The notes: generated by a model from the sequence alone, not told the origin. A DNA stretch of 64,000 bases from Marinoscillum sp040218045 (GCA_040218045.1 JAVJQA010000024.1:186001-250000); one strand, 5' to 3'. Counted from the stretch's first letter, positions 10,301-18,823 are shown. Made by a program: numbers and translations.

Positions 10301-12396
10301 CCACAGGCGAATGGAAAATCTATGTGGATGGTATGCTCGAGAGTGCCACGACCAATACAACTGGTGGTGCCATGAGCCCGATTAAAGCGATGACAATTGG
10401 CTCTCTGGACAACAGTTACTTTTTAGGTCAGATTGATCAGGTGCTGGTCTGGAATGAGGCCCTTGGAGATTCGCTTATTGCTGCCAACAGCAATGCATGT
10501 ACTGCAATGGATACAAGTGGAGTAGTGGCCTATTTTGATTTCAATGAAGGATCAGCCACAACAGCCACAGACCTTTCAGCAAATGGTCTGGATGCTGCCC
10601 TTACCAATATGGATCAAACTACTGATTGGGTCGCTCAAACACCGGAAGCAACATGTGTTTTCTGTGAACTTCAGATGTCCACTGAAATTACCGTTTTTGT
10701 AGGCGATACTTTAGCCCCAACAGTAATTACGCGGGATATTAGCCTTGTTTTGGGTGAGAGTGGAAATGCCGCGATCACTGCTGAAGCTATTGATAATGGA
10801 TCAGAAGATAACTGTACCTCTTCGGAAAATTTATCCTTTAGTCTTGATGTGGTTTCTTTTGATATCGAAGACCTTGGTGAGAATACTGTAACGCTCACAG
10901 TCGAGGATCAAAATGGCAATATTGCCAGTGCTACGGCAACTGTAACTGTTTCTGACAAAGAAGCACAGACAATAACTGTTGCCGGGATTGAAGATAAAAC
11001 CTTTGGAGATGCTGATTTCACCATTTCTGCAACACTCGACAGTGAGTTGCCGGTTACTTTCTCTGTTTTAAGTGGAGACATTGAAATCACCTCGACCAAT
11101 GATGGTTCAGCTACCATTAAAATTACGGGGGCTGGTTCTGCATCTATCCGGATGAGCAATGAAGGTGATGACACTTATGCACCATTGCAGTTTGATGCGG
11201 CCTTTGTTATAGCCAAAGCGGATCAGGTGATTGAAGTAGCAGAAGTGCCCACCCAGTCTACACTGACTGCAACTGTTACAATCGAAGCTTCTGTGAACAC
11301 GGGTTTGGATTTGTCTTATGCAGTGGCGGGACCTGCCTCAATTAATGAAAATGTGGTGACCTTAAATGGAACAATTGGTACCGTGGCGGTTACAGTGACC
11401 CAGGTAGGGAATGATGACTACAATGCGATTTCAGAGATCATCAATTTTGAAGTGGTAGAAAAGGATAGTCAAACCATCACCTTTGCTGATATTAGTGATG
11501 AAGTGACCTATGGAGATGCTGGTATATCGTTGTCCGCTAGCAGTACTTCATCACTAGGTGTAAGCTTCGCTGTAGTTTCAGGAAATGCAACACTCAATGG
11601 AGATGTTCTCAATTTTGTAGGTGTAGGATCAGTGGTAATTGCAGCTATTCAAGAAGGAAATGATTTATTTCTGGCGGCCGACTCTGTCAAACAAACAATT
11701 GTGGTCAACCCAAAAACACTCACTGCAACTGCTGATAGTAAGGCAATAAGTTTTGGCGACGCTATTCCTTCCTTAACGATTACTTATTCTGGGTTTGTCA
11801 ATGAGGAAGGTGTGTCTGTACTTACGAGCGAACCTGTTGCCAGTACCACCGCCACGGCAACATCAGATACTGGAAACTTCGCTATTGACATGAGTGGAGG
11901 TGCTGCTGAGAACTATGTCTTCAATCTTGTTCCGGGCACTTTGACCATCAATCAGGCTATGGCCACTGTTAGTATTTCAGATTTGGAACACGTCAAAGAT
12001 GGTTCAGCTAAAGAGGCTACTGTTACTACAGATCCTGCCGGGCTCAACTTTACCATTACCTATGATGGAAGCTCAGGTGCACCATCTGCAGTTGGAAGCT
12101 ACCAGGTAGAAGTGGTCATTGATGAAATTAACTATACGGGTGGCGCTTCCGCAACTCTGATGATTAACAACATACTTGGAGAAAGCCAAACCAGAATACT
12201 GGTATACCCAAATCCTACATCGGAAAGCTTTGAAGTATCTGGAACTGAAGGACTAATGGTGGAAGTTTATGATCTCACCGGCCAGCTAAAACTGGAGGCT
12301 ATTTCCAATCAGGAAATAGATGTGTCTAATCTTAGCGCAGGGGCTTACCTGGTCAAAGTAGGAACAGCGGGGATATTTAAACTAATCAAAAAGTAA
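7312..12396 (+). CDS. Large secreted multidomain protein with two LamG-like domains, MBG domain and T9SS sorting signal
   Basis: A signal peptide (KRILLPLIILMSLVNHSFAQ) starts a 1694-residue exported protein. HYR/Ig-like modules recur near residues 205, 361, 764 and 1160, each marked by DNGSTDNC or a variant and a following VTLTVTD-GN strand. Two LamG/concanavalin-like domains lie at about 496-690 and 897-1083 (ISAWINEP; LSAWVKTS). Ig-like repeats of the QTITF..YGDA type follow at about 1220-1460, then an MBG-type domain at about 1468-1548. The last ~65 residues (VYPNPTSESFEVSG to the end) are a type A T9SS C-terminal sorting domain, predicting secretion across the outer membrane and surface attachment. 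It has its own terminator and no operon partner. A role in adhesion or carbohydrate binding fits the domains. No catalytic domain is visible. Confidence 0.85.
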   Translation: MKRILLPLIILMSLVNHSFAQCETPLQKVIEDFNTQPDPNNLAVLPDCWQAVYTAPYQGREVGSVQIYNGKLIINSTYGGIAFTPKVQNSQGTITFKARKGYSGGMSLEMGFYSGGTFYLAQSFVLSGTQQTHSYDFSNYSGYSNDYIAFRHAGTNGSAVNIEIDDVVYKSFCQPEEPPVAIAKDITVKLDATGNVIVNPSQVNNGSTDDCGEFVTDFSLDKTLFTCDDLGANEVTLTATDSEGQTATATATITVEPGISISASYFYLPESGEELLDLDILLSTTTTRCDAISYSISQSSITCEDLGSLLVTVTATYDAGTTTYDRNFYVIDAIAPVVLTQNINVTIDDESGEAQITPEMIDNGSTDNCSIASMSLSQSTFICNDQGENEVTLTVTDASGNHSTGTAMVTVGSFVQEIEVTSDATTVCFGDSESSEGATISTVTSEPGVNYFLRKSSDSSVVDGPIAGTGEGLSFSTGAVSENTTFQVYAEVPFSGNALSLPGSSEYLAVNTPNNFDYSTGYTISAWINEPAGGNSTMYNTLFYAGGAAGSDIEVYQNSSSGVFTILHNRDNGGTISHYSVSTNFLPDAEWVHFAVTYDGATSRIYVNGELRTTNALLAPVKSASSEMTFGYLNSNAFPAAQVFDGMFDDIRIYNEARTADQLSKDMRTCQSGSDESLLLHYDMESASGSILTDLINNTPAQIKNQNSGGIVADGAISCTYTCSRVMTTEVTIGDDVAPTISVRNITLNLPVSGTAEITPTMIDNGSTDNCSVDSVLVLTLDQTYFDCNSIGENIVTFTVTDEAGNSASEEVTVTVVPLINDESVTALATDFCPGEIDGTTISVANTKEGIDYLLRKSSDNSVIDGPIKGTGEALDFNTGEITETTTFNVFATNAREPGTALDFDGINDFVNAGTDNRGITTKVTLSAWVKTSRSGSNNLIVSKYNGANGFLMYVNVDGFARIDGRDGSGGYKSSGTSTTAVNDNLWHHIAATINTTTGEWKIYVDGMLESATTNTTGGAMSPIKAMTIGSLDNSYFLGQIDQVLVWNEALGDSLIAANSNACTAMDTSGVVAYFDFNEGSATTATDLSANGLDAALTNMDQTTDWVAQTPEATCVFCELQMSTEITVFVGDTLAPTVITRDISLVLGESGNAAITAEAIDNGSEDNCTSSENLSFSLDVVSFDIEDLGENTVTLTVEDQNGNIASATATVTVSDKEAQTITVAGIEDKTFGDADFTISATLDSELPVTFSVLSGDIEITSTNDGSATIKITGAGSASIRMSNEGDDTYAPLQFDAAFVIAKADQVIEVAEVPTQSTLTATVTIEASVNTGLDLSYAVAGPASINENVVTLNGTIGTVAVTVTQVGNDDYNAISEIINFEVVEKDSQTITFADISDEVTYGDAGISLSASSTSSLGVSFAVVSGNATLNGDVLNFVGVGSVVIAAIQEGNDLFLAADSVKQTIVVNPKTLTATADSKAISFGDAIPSLTITYSGFVNEEGVSVLTSEPVASTTATATSDTGNFAIDMSGGAAENYVFNLVPGTLTINQAMATVSISDLEHVKDGSAKEATVTTDPAGLNFTITYDGSSGAPSAVGSYQVEVVIDEINYTGGASATLMINNILGESQTRILVYPNPTSESFEVSGTEGLMVEVYDLTGQLKLEAISNQEIDVSNLSAGAYLVKVGTAGIFKLIKK

Positions 12397-12448
12397 AATA
12401 CTAGGGCAGCTAAATCCGGGAGATCAGATCACTCGGCTCGTTAGCATT

Positions 12449-12480
12449 CCGGCTTCCTGAAAATGGGAGCCGGTTTTTTA
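12449..12480 (+). terminator. Rho-independent terminator after the large secreted protein gene
   Basis: Stem CCGGCTTCC (12449-12457) pairs with GGGAGCCGG (12465-12473) with one mismatch around a short loop, and is followed by TTTTTTA. It lies 53 bp after the stop at 12396 and just before the convergent gene. Confidence 0.85.
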
Positions 12481-12484
12481 TTGT

Positions 12485-12943
12485 CTATTGTCGCTCCAAA
12501 GTCACACTTTGCATTTGCTCATCAAAGTAAATACGCAAATGAGTGCTGTTGATCTCATATCGGATATTATCATCCAATAGTGCTCGTGCGAAGAGATTGC
12601 CTAATTCAGGTTGTCCAACGTAAGTCGTACCCATTCTCTCTACCTCAAATCCTCTTTCATCTGTGTAATGAAACTCCCCAAAAATGGAGTTGGTTATATT
12701 TCTCCCTGAGTATTGATGGGGTGATGAACTGTCGTCAAAAGTAATTGAAATCTCTTTGTTCCAACTGTTCTCTTCGTTCGGGTAGGTCACTGTGTTATTG
12801 TGAAAATTCTCAAATGAAAGGACTTTCCAGGTGCCATTGATGGATTGAATGGAAGCATCATCATTGATTACGACCAGATCCATACCCTCACTACATGCCG
12901 TGATAAGAATCAGAATTAATAGATCAAGTTGTAACTTTTTCAT
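12485..12943 (-). CDS. Small putative lipoprotein, lipocalin-like
   Basis: This is a 152-residue protein with a short hydrophobic leader ending in the lipobox LITAC (C17), so it is probably a lipoprotein. The mature part begins with NGTWKVLSFENF, the pattern seen at the start of small lipocalin-like or META-like beta-barrel domains in Bacteroidota, followed by alternating beta strands (EISITFDD, YEINSTHLRIYFDEQ). The exact family is not certain. It is monocistronic, and its upstream region holds a 7-bp inverted repeat (13009-13028). No function can be assigned. Confidence 0.75.
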   Translation of the reverse strand: MKKLQLDLLILILITACSEGMDLVVINDDASIQSINGTWKVLSFENFHNNTVTYPNEENSWNKEISITFDDSSSPHQYSGRNITNSIFGEFHYTDERGFEVERMGTTYVGQPELGNLFARALLDDNIRYEINSTHLRIYFDEQMQSVTLERQ

Positions 12944-13008
12944 AGCAGGTTATTTTAAGCAATGACACACTGTTTGAGAAAATCGTTGCCAAATAAAATT
13001 GAAGTCAA

Positions 13009-13028
13009 TTGTACAATGATATGTACAA
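13009..13028. promoter_or_regulatory. Inverted repeat upstream of the small lipoprotein gene
   Basis: TTGTACA (13009-13015) and TGTACAA (13022-13028) form perfect 7-bp arms around a 6-bp spacer, 66 bp before the start of the leftward lipoprotein gene. The size and symmetry fit a dimeric repressor site. The rest of the 276-bp gap (12944-13219) holds a perfect 12-bp palindrome CATCCCGGGATG at 13107-13118 and nothing else that I recognise. Confidence 0.4.
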
Positions 13029-13219
13029 CATGTTTTTGTGAAATGGAGATAACGACATACTCCAATTTCAGGTAGCATCTCAAAACATTTCTCTAGGCGA
13101 TGATTTCATCCCGGGATGCGCTCTATGTCACACAGGGTGGAGAAGATGTGGTGGTTTTATCGATGTGAGCATTAACCGCCTGATTTTGGTACAGTGCAGA
13201 AGTCATTATTGAGCCCCAA

Positions 13220-13897
13220 TCACCAATCCAACACAAACTTGTGCTCCTTGAGAGATCGGTAAACATCCTCATCAAACATGTACAACTTAGCGGCACGATG
13301 GGAGACATTGTCCTGCTTTTCATGACAATCAATGAGCAGTTTCATCCCGAGCATTTTTCTACGGAAGTTGGGCTTGTCCAGCTTGAGCTGAAGGATAGAC
13401 TCATAGAGGCTCTGGAGCTGGAGTAGCGTAAATTTCTTTGGTAGCAGGTTGAACCCTATAGGCTCCTGTTTGATTTTAGTCTTTAATTGCTCCAGGGCAT
13501 GATCCAGGATTTCCTTATGATCATAGGGAAGTGAAGGAATTTCACTTAGTGAAAACCATCTCACGTCAGAAGCAGTAAATCCCGCTACCACATTGTAGTC
13601 TTCATCTTTGACCAAACTATAGTAAGCCACTGTCACTACACGTTTGTTGGGAAATCGATCCACCGAACCAAAAGCCTGAAGTTGCTCAAGAAAAATATCT
13701 TTAACCCCAGTAAGCAATCGTAAAATTCTGTAAGCCGCCTCATCCAGTGATTCGTCATACGTAATCCAGCCTCCGGGCAAAGCCCATTTTCCCTTACTAA
13801 TACCTTCAGCATGCTTCACCAGGAGCACTTTGAGCTCGTTGCTGAAGCCGAAAATGACACTGTCAATCGACAAGTCATCCATAATTTCATTCTTCAA
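13220..13897 (-). CDS. xylR: Nudix-fold transcriptional regulator, probable xylose regulator
   Basis: A 225-residue protein with an N-terminal Nudix-fold domain (about 10-140) and a C-terminal winged-helix domain (about 150-225: PIGFNLLPKKFTLLQLQSLY, NFRRKMLG). This is the architecture of NrtR-like regulators and of the Bacteroidota AraR family. The Nudix box G43-x5-E49-x7-R57 is kept at the front, but the catalytic REUxEE core reads R-I-L-R-L-L, so hydrolase activity is unlikely and a ligand-sensing role is likely. It is divergent from xylB-xylA over a 108-bp gap with a conserved motif (13951-13972). That context is the main reason to name it a xylose regulator (inference). It is paralogous to the regulator at 54091. 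A second ATG five codons in is an alternative start. Confidence 0.82.
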   Translation of the reverse strand: MKNEIMDDLSIDSVIFGFSNELKVLLVKHAEGISKGKWALPGGWITYDESLDEAAYRILRLLTGVKDIFLEQLQAFGSVDRFPNKRVVTVAYYSLVKDEDYNVVAGFTASDVRWFSLSEIPSLPYDHKEILDHALEQLKTKIKQEPIGFNLLPKKFTLLQLQSLYESILQLKLDKPNFRRKMLGMKLLIDCHEKQDNVSHRAAKLYMFDEDVYRSLKEHKFVLDW

Positions 13898-13950
13898 AGC
13901 ACTTGCATTTATCTAAATTCAGGACAATACTAAATTAAATTTTTCTTACG

Positions 13951-13972
13951 ACTAATAGTCATAAAGACTATA
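13951..13972. promoter_or_regulatory. Candidate XylR operator between xylR and xylB
   Basis: The site starts ACTAATAGTCAT, then has three variable bases, GAC, one variable base and ATA. It contains the palindrome GACTA-A-TAGTC (13950-13960). The same pattern, 18 of 22 positions, is found inverted at 38271-38292 ahead of the GH3-GH10-GH10 operon. It sits 34-55 bp before the xylB start in the divergent promoter region, where an operator would control both genes. Binding by XylR is an inference. Confidence 0.55.
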
Positions 13973-14005
13973 AGTTGTTATATTTACTCAAACATAATCC
14001 AAAAA

Positions 14006-15487
14006 ATGTACTTTATAGGTTACGATATTGGCAGCTCAAGCATCAAAGCTGCGTTACTGGATGCCAACTCCAATCAGCAAGTGGCAGTTGCTAATTTCCC
14101 CGAAACGGAGCTGGATATAGAGAGTCCACAGCCGGGCTTTGCCGAGCAGAACCCAGAGATGTGGTGGGAATGTGTCCTTCAGGCCACGAGGGCAGTAATT
14201 GCGAAAGCAAGGATTGATGCGAGTCAGGTAAAGGGAATCGGGATTTCCTATCAAATGCATGGCCTGGTCATGGTGGATAAAGAACTCAACGTATTGAGAC
14301 CATCCATTATTTGGTGTGACAGTCGTGCGGTACCGGTAGGCAATGAGCTGCTCAATGTCATAGGTGAGCAGCGCAGTAATGAACACATGCTCAATGCACC
14401 TGGTAACTTTACTGCTGCTAAGCTGAAATGGGTGAAGGATAATGAGCCTGAGCTTTTTGAGAAGGTTTTTAAAATTATGCTTCCGGGAGATTACGTAGCA
14501 ATGCGCATGACCGGGCTTTGTACTACTACGGTTTCCGGTTTGTCAGAAGGGATTTTTTGGGATTTCAAAAATGAAGAGCTTTCCAAGCCATTGATGGAAG
14601 CATGTGGGTTTGATGCTGATGTGATTTCAGATATCGTCCCAACTTTTGGAGAACAAGGCGCACTGACCAATGAAGCTGCCTCATTGCTGGGGCTATCCGC
14701 GGGAATCCAGGTAGCTTATCGTGCCGGTGACCAACCTAACAATGCCTTATCTCTTGGCGTATTTAACCCCGGTGAGATTGCGGCTACAGGAGGAACAAGT
14801 GGAGTAGTATATGGTGTGCAGGGCAGTCCGGTTTATGATCTCAAGTCCCGGATCAACAGCTTTGCGCATGTGAACCATAACACTTCTGATCCCAGAATTG
14901 GCGTGCTGTTGTGTATCAATGGATCAGGTATCCAGTATCGGTATATTCGTCAGATGATGGCCAAAGAAGGGATCAACTATGATGACATGGAAGCGCTTGC
15001 TGCACGTGTTCCGATCGGATCAGACGGATTGAATATCCTTCCTTTTGGGAATGGAGCTGAGCGGATGCTTTCCAACAAAGATGTGGGGGCAAGCATGACC
15101 GGTATTCAGTTTAACCGGCACAAAGAGGAACATTTTTTCAGGGCTTCACTGGAAGGGATCGCCTTTTCGTTTATGTATGGCATGGAAGTTATGCAGGAAC
15201 TCGGCATGAGTATCAACAAACTTCGGGTGGGCAATGATAACCTGTTCCAGTCAAAAATATTTAGCACCACTATCGCTTCACTTTCTCAAGCACCTATAGA
15301 AATGGTGCAAACCACCGGGGCGATAGGTGCCGCACGTGGGGCAGCCTACGGACTTGGTCACTATTCATCACTTGCTGAAGCGGTGACGGGCGACAAAATT
15401 TTAAGAATTTATGAACCAGAAACTGGAAGCTATTCGGATGCTTACCAAAGCTGGAAAAACGAATTAGAACTTTTATTAAATCAATAA
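14006..15487 (+). CDS. xylB: Xylulokinase
   Basis: A 493-residue FGGY-family sugar kinase that phosphorylates D-xylulose with ATP to xylulose 5-phosphate in the cytoplasm. The N-terminus has the phosphate-binding YDIGSSSIKAAL. The substrate-side motif YQMHGLVMVD and the proposed catalytic base D242 in RAGDQPNNALSLG fit xylulokinases. The ATP-side segment QTTGAIGAARGAAYG is near the C-terminus. Length is normal for the family. The stop is two bases before the xylose isomerase ATG, so the two are co-transcribed. Together they convert xylose to xylulose 5-phosphate for the pentose phosphate pathway, and they would use xylose released by the GH10/GH3 enzymes encoded at 38344-42838. Confidence 0.95.
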   Translation: MYFIGYDIGSSSIKAALLDANSNQQVAVANFPETELDIESPQPGFAEQNPEMWWECVLQATRAVIAKARIDASQVKGIGISYQMHGLVMVDKELNVLRPSIIWCDSRAVPVGNELLNVIGEQRSNEHMLNAPGNFTAAKLKWVKDNEPELFEKVFKIMLPGDYVAMRMTGLCTTTVSGLSEGIFWDFKNEELSKPLMEACGFDADVISDIVPTFGEQGALTNEAASLLGLSAGIQVAYRAGDQPNNALSLGVFNPGEIAATGGTSGVVYGVQGSPVYDLKSRINSFAHVNHNTSDPRIGVLLCINGSGIQYRYIRQMMAKEGINYDDMEALAARVPIGSDGLNILPFGNGAERMLSNKDVGASMTGIQFNRHKEEHFFRASLEGIAFSFMYGMEVMQELGMSINKLRVGNDNLFQSKIFSTTIASLSQAPIEMVQTTGAIGAARGAAYGLGHYSSLAEAVTGDKILRIYEPETGSYSDAYQSWKNELELLLNQ

Positions 15488-15489
15488 AC

Positions 15490-16812
15490 ATGAGCAACAT
15501 CGTATTAGGAGACAAAGAATACTTCAAAGGTATCGGCAAGGTAGAATTCGAAGGAAAAGAGTCGGACAACCCATTTGCATTTAAATATTATGACGAAAAC
15601 AAGGTAGTGGCTGGTAAAAGCATGAAGGAGCATTTTCGCTTTGCTGTTGCTTACTGGCATACCCTGTGTGGTACAGGTGGAGATCCATTCGGTCCGGGTA
15701 CCAAGGCTTTTCCATGGGATGCAGCCGGTGATGCTTATCAGGCAGCAAAGGATAAGATGGATGCCGGATTCGAATTTATCACCAAGATCGGTGCACCTTT
15801 CTTTTGTTTCCATGATTTTGACCTGATAGATGAGGCTGATAACATGGCTGAGTCACAAAAAAGACTGGACTTCATCACGGATTATGCCAAAGAGAAAATG
15901 TCAGCGTCTGGAGTGAAATTGCTTTGGGGTACTGCCAATTTGTTCTCCAATCCACAGTACATGAACGGTGCAGCTACCAACCCTGACTTCAACGTGGTGG
16001 CCAGAGCTGGCGCACAGGTAAAGGGTGCCCTCGATGCTACCATCAAGCTTAATGGTGAAAACTACGTGTTCTGGGGTGGTAGAGAAGGTTACATGAGCCT
16101 GCTTAATACCAATATGAAAGCCGAAGTGGATCACCTGGCAAGATTCCTGCACATGGCCAAAGATTATGCAAGGGCACAGGGATTCAAAGGCAACTTCTTC
16201 ATAGAGCCTAAACCAATGGAGCCGACCAAGCATCAGTATGACTTTGATTCAGCTACAGTGATTGCATTCCTGAGAGAGTACGACCTGATGAAGGACTTTA
16301 AACTGAACCTGGAAGTAAACCACGCTACTTTGGCACAGCACACCATGCAGCATGAGATGCAGGTGGCAGCTAATGCCGGACTATTGGGCAGTATGGATGC
16401 CAACCGTGGCGACTATCAAAATGGTTGGGATACGGATCAGTTCCCTACTAACCTCAATGAACTTACTGAAATGATGTTGGTGTTCCTGGAAGTCGGTGGA
16501 CTGCAAGGCGGTGGTATCAACTTTGATGCGAAAACGAGAAGAAACTCAACGGATCTGGATGATATCTTCCATGCGCACATTGGTGGTATGGATGCATTCG
16601 CCAGAGGGTTGATCACAGCTGACAATATCCTGAAGGACTCAAATTATGCGAAACTGAAAGCAGAGCGCTATGCTACGTTTGCTTCTGGTGATGGCAAGTC
16701 ATTCGAAGAAGGTAAACTAACCCTGGAGCAGCTAGCGAAACTTGGTGGACAAACCAAGCTGACAAGTGGTAAGCAGGAGATGTTTGAAAACATTATCAAC
16801 AATTACATCTAA
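15490..16812 (+). CDS. xylA: Xylose isomerase
   Basis: A 440-residue class II xylose isomerase, the longer form typical of Bacteroidota and Firmicutes. It interconverts D-xylose and D-xylulose using two divalent metal ions. The catalytic pair H108 and D111 lies in FCFHDFDLID. Further signatures are VFWGGREGYMSLLNT and the metal-binding NFFIEPKPMEPTKHQYD. The GGINFDAKTRRNS segment carries further metal ligands. It is the last gene of the xylB-xylA unit and is followed by a strong terminator. Confidence 0.97.
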   Translation: MSNIVLGDKEYFKGIGKVEFEGKESDNPFAFKYYDENKVVAGKSMKEHFRFAVAYWHTLCGTGGDPFGPGTKAFPWDAAGDAYQAAKDKMDAGFEFITKIGAPFFCFHDFDLIDEADNMAESQKRLDFITDYAKEKMSASGVKLLWGTANLFSNPQYMNGAATNPDFNVVARAGAQVKGALDATIKLNGENYVFWGGREGYMSLLNTNMKAEVDHLARFLHMAKDYARAQGFKGNFFIEPKPMEPTKHQYDFDSATVIAFLREYDLMKDFKLNLEVNHATLAQHTMQHEMQVAANAGLLGSMDANRGDYQNGWDTDQFPTNLNELTEMMLVFLEVGGLQGGGINFDAKTRRNSTDLDDIFHAHIGGMDAFARGLITADNILKDSNYAKLKAERYATFASGDGKSFEEGKLTLEQLAKLGGQTKLTSGKQEMFENIINNYI

Positions 16813-16848
16813 TTCGAATTCATATACTTCTTCATACATTTTGGAAAG

Positions 16849-16874
16849 ACCCACAGGAAACTGTGGGTTTTTTT
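16849..16874 (+). terminator. Rho-independent terminator of the xylB-xylA operon
   Basis: A perfect 8-bp stem, ACCCACAG (16849-16856) with CTGTGGGT (16861-16868), closes a GAAA tetraloop and runs into a tract of T. It begins 37 bp after the xylA stop. Confidence 0.95.
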
Positions 16875-16923
16875 GGATTGTACTAAAAAATTAAGTTTTG
16901 GTTATTGTCTTCACTCTTTCCAT

Positions 16924-17574
16924 TTACTCAGCCTCTATCTGGCTGATAAATTGATCCAGGTCTTTGCGTAGCTGATCCAGGGACGCTGTATAGGTTTCCT
17001 GATCCATATCTTCCTGGTTCAGAAGGTCATCAATCCGGCTGAGAAGTTCTTCTTCATAAGCCACCTCTGTGGTATCATCCATGTCATTAGGGTTATGCAG
17101 GATGAGGGCATTTTTAATGTGTAGTTGAGCGTAAACCAGCGCTGCGTGGGCTTCACTGGATTGATTAGATCGGGAGTACTTTTCAGCCACTTCCAGCTCT
17201 GCATGGGCCAGGTTACCAAGAGCATATTCGAAAACACTTCTAAGCTCCTTTGGAGAAATGGAATCCCGCAGGATTTTGCGATGTGCGACCTCAAGCCTGC
17301 TGATGGCCTGCTCCAGACGATCGAAGCTTTCATCATCTACATCTTTCTCCAGTTTCCAGATAGCCTGTATGGCTTGTTCTATACTCTGAGCACTTTTATC
17401 ATGTCGCTGCTTTTTCTCAAAACTCTTTGCTTCCAGCAAATAATCATCCGGCTTGGCAGCCGCACTGTGAATGGTTGGGTGATTTTCAATGCTTTGTTCT
17501 TCCCGGTTCCAGAAGTAGAGTGCTCCGTAAAATCCTACGAAAACAACTACAGCAATAATGGCTTTCTTTTTCAT
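16924..17574 (-). CDS. Membrane-anchored helical protein of unknown function
   Basis: A 216-residue protein with one N-terminal hydrophobic helix (KKKAIIAVVVFVGFYGALYF) that is probably an uncleaved anchor or a signal. The remainder is charged and almost wholly helical (EKYSRSNQSSEAHAALVYAQ, DDLLNQEDMDQETYTASLDQ) and is likely extracytoplasmic. No family is recognised. It is transcribed alone. Its upstream gap (17575-17784) has an 11-bp tandem direct repeat. Confidence 0.7.
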   Translation of the reverse strand: MKKKAIIAVVVFVGFYGALYFWNREEQSIENHPTIHSAAAKPDDYLLEAKSFEKKQRHDKSAQSIEQAIQAIWKLEKDVDDESFDRLEQAISRLEVAHRKILRDSISPKELRSVFEYALGNLAHAELEVAEKYSRSNQSSEAHAALVYAQLHIKNALILHNPNDMDDTTEVAYEEELLSRIDDLLNQEDMDQETYTASLDQLRKDLDQFISQIEAE

Positions 17575-17627
17575 AATGCGTTCTTACCCGCAAGTTACTA
17601 TAGAGGAGGTTAAAAGTATAAAATCCC

Positions 17628-17649
17628 CATAGTCATTGCATAGTCATTG
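17628..17649. repeat. Tandem 11-bp direct repeat in a promoter region
   Basis: CATAGTCATTG occurs twice head to tail (17628-17638 and 17639-17649), about 54 bp before the start of the leftward gene at 17574. One helical turn per copy would suit side-by-side binding of a regulator. It may also be chance. Confidence 0.35.
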
Positions 17650-17784
17650 CCATGAATTTGGAGAAATCGAACTTAGCATCCCCTTAGTCGGGACGGCTCA
17701 TTAACCTGATGATACATACGGTCAGATAACTTTCCTTTGCAAAAGCAGCTGAATGGATATTTTGAAAGCTGCAGCCCATCCTAT

Positions 17785-18330
17785 TCATAGTGATTGTTTT
17801 ACCACTTGCAGTATTGAATCTATTGGAGGATGATCACCAATATGTTTTCCATAATATGCGAATTGTATGATGCCATCAGGGTCCACCAGAAAGCTGGCAG
17901 GCATGAGTGTTGGATCAGCATCTGCCTCAATGTTTTCATGCTTGTTTTTGAGTGCATCCAGGACTAAACCGGGATGAAGCAACAGCCTGACAGCCCCGAT
18001 CCATGAGGATTCTGTTACGCCATAGGCTTTATAAAGGTGCTTATGTTGATCTGAGAGCATTGGGAAAGGAGGTTTTTCGCTTCCTGCATGGCGGAGGAGG
18101 TGATCTTTGTCAGAAGGCCAGAGAGAAATGATTTCTGTATTGAGTTGTTTAAAGCGTGGATAATTTCTAATCAATTCATTGGTCCTCAGGTTGCAAAAAG
18201 GACATGCTGCAAACCTATGAAATGATAAATAAATCCATTGGCCAGGTGCAGGTATGTCGACTGGGGTACCCCATAAATCTGTAGTGGAGATGGCTGGAGC
18301 AGGATCTCCCATCTTAATTGTCTTTGTCAT
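17785..18330 (-). CDS. AhpC/TSA-type redoxin domain protein
   Basis: A 181-residue protein with a thioredoxin-like peroxiredoxin fold. GDPAPAISTTDLWG is the typical opening strand, and the active-site region FHRFAACPFCNLRTNEL has a CxxC pair. LVDPDGIIQFAYYGKHIGDHP is the usual later strand and turn. No signal peptide is visible, so it is cytoplasmic. It probably acts as a thiol peroxidase or disulfide reductase; the substrate is unknown. Its ATG overlaps the stop of the upstream membrane protein gene by four bases, so it is the last gene of an AraC-DoxX-membrane protein-redoxin unit. Confidence 0.8.
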   Translation of the reverse strand: MTKTIKMGDPAPAISTTDLWGTPVDIPAPGQWIYLSFHRFAACPFCNLRTNELIRNYPRFKQLNTEIISLWPSDKDHLLRHAGSEKPPFPMLSDQHKHLYKAYGVTESSWIGAVRLLLHPGLVLDALKNKHENIEADADPTLMPASFLVDPDGIIQFAYYGKHIGDHPPIDSILQVVKQSL

Positions 18331-18812
18331 CTGTATGCTTTTGCTAAAAGGATTTTCAAGATCACTACCTGGATCACTATGAGTAGGGGTACATAGACCG
18401 AGACGGTGAAGTAATTGGCACCTAGGGGCAGTTGATATACTTTTTCGCTCAACGCCAGAGTCAGCACTACCGCCATATCAATGATACTCACAACTGAAAA
18501 TACCCAGGTGAATTTGAGTGCAAACTTCTTTTTGGATTTGAGCAGGACTACAGCAATCAAAGCCAACAACCCGGCTAGAAAATCGCCATGAGCGACTATT
18601 TCTTTCAGATAGGAGGGGAAGTCAACCGAGACCTGCCCCGGCATGAATAAGGATAACGGCAGGTAACGAAAGACGTTGACCAGTAGCAATATGGCTAAAA
18701 TATCAAGTCGTGCGGCTTTCGTGATTCTGGGAATTATGTACCATTTGATAATCAGAAAGAACACAATCATGCTGAAGGAGCATTGTACGCCGAGTACTAT
18801 TAAGGGATCCAT
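18327..18812 (-). CDS. Multi-spanning membrane protein of unknown function
   Basis: A 161-residue protein with about five hydrophobic segments (SFSMIVFFLIIKWYIIP, LDILAILLLVNVF, FLAGLLALIAVVLLK, SIIDMAVVLTLAL, YVPLLIVIQVVILKILLA). It is an inner-membrane protein; I do not recognise the family with certainty. Tight coupling to the DoxX-like gene (11-bp gap) and overlap with the redoxin gene (ATGA) suggest a shared redox or membrane-stress role (inference). Confidence 0.72.
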   Translation of the reverse strand: MDPLIVLGVQCSFSMIVFFLIIKWYIIPRITKAARLDILAILLLVNVFRYLPLSLFMPGQVSVDFPSYLKEIVAHGDFLAGLLALIAVVLLKSKKKFALKFTWVFSVVSIIDMAVVLTLALSEKVYQLPLGANYFTVSVYVPLLIVIQVVILKILLAKAYR

Positions 18813-18823
18813 GTGTTTTAATA

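Noticed and set aside
13107..13118. Perfect palindrome CATCCCGGGATG
   Set aside because: It lies far from any start codon, between two same-strand genes, and has no second copy seen in the window; noted in the inverted-repeat entry only.
13123..13332. Open frame on the minus strand overlapping the end of the xylose regulator
   Set aside because: It runs in another frame over the 3' end of a well-supported gene, has no family resemblance and has no coding-like composition.
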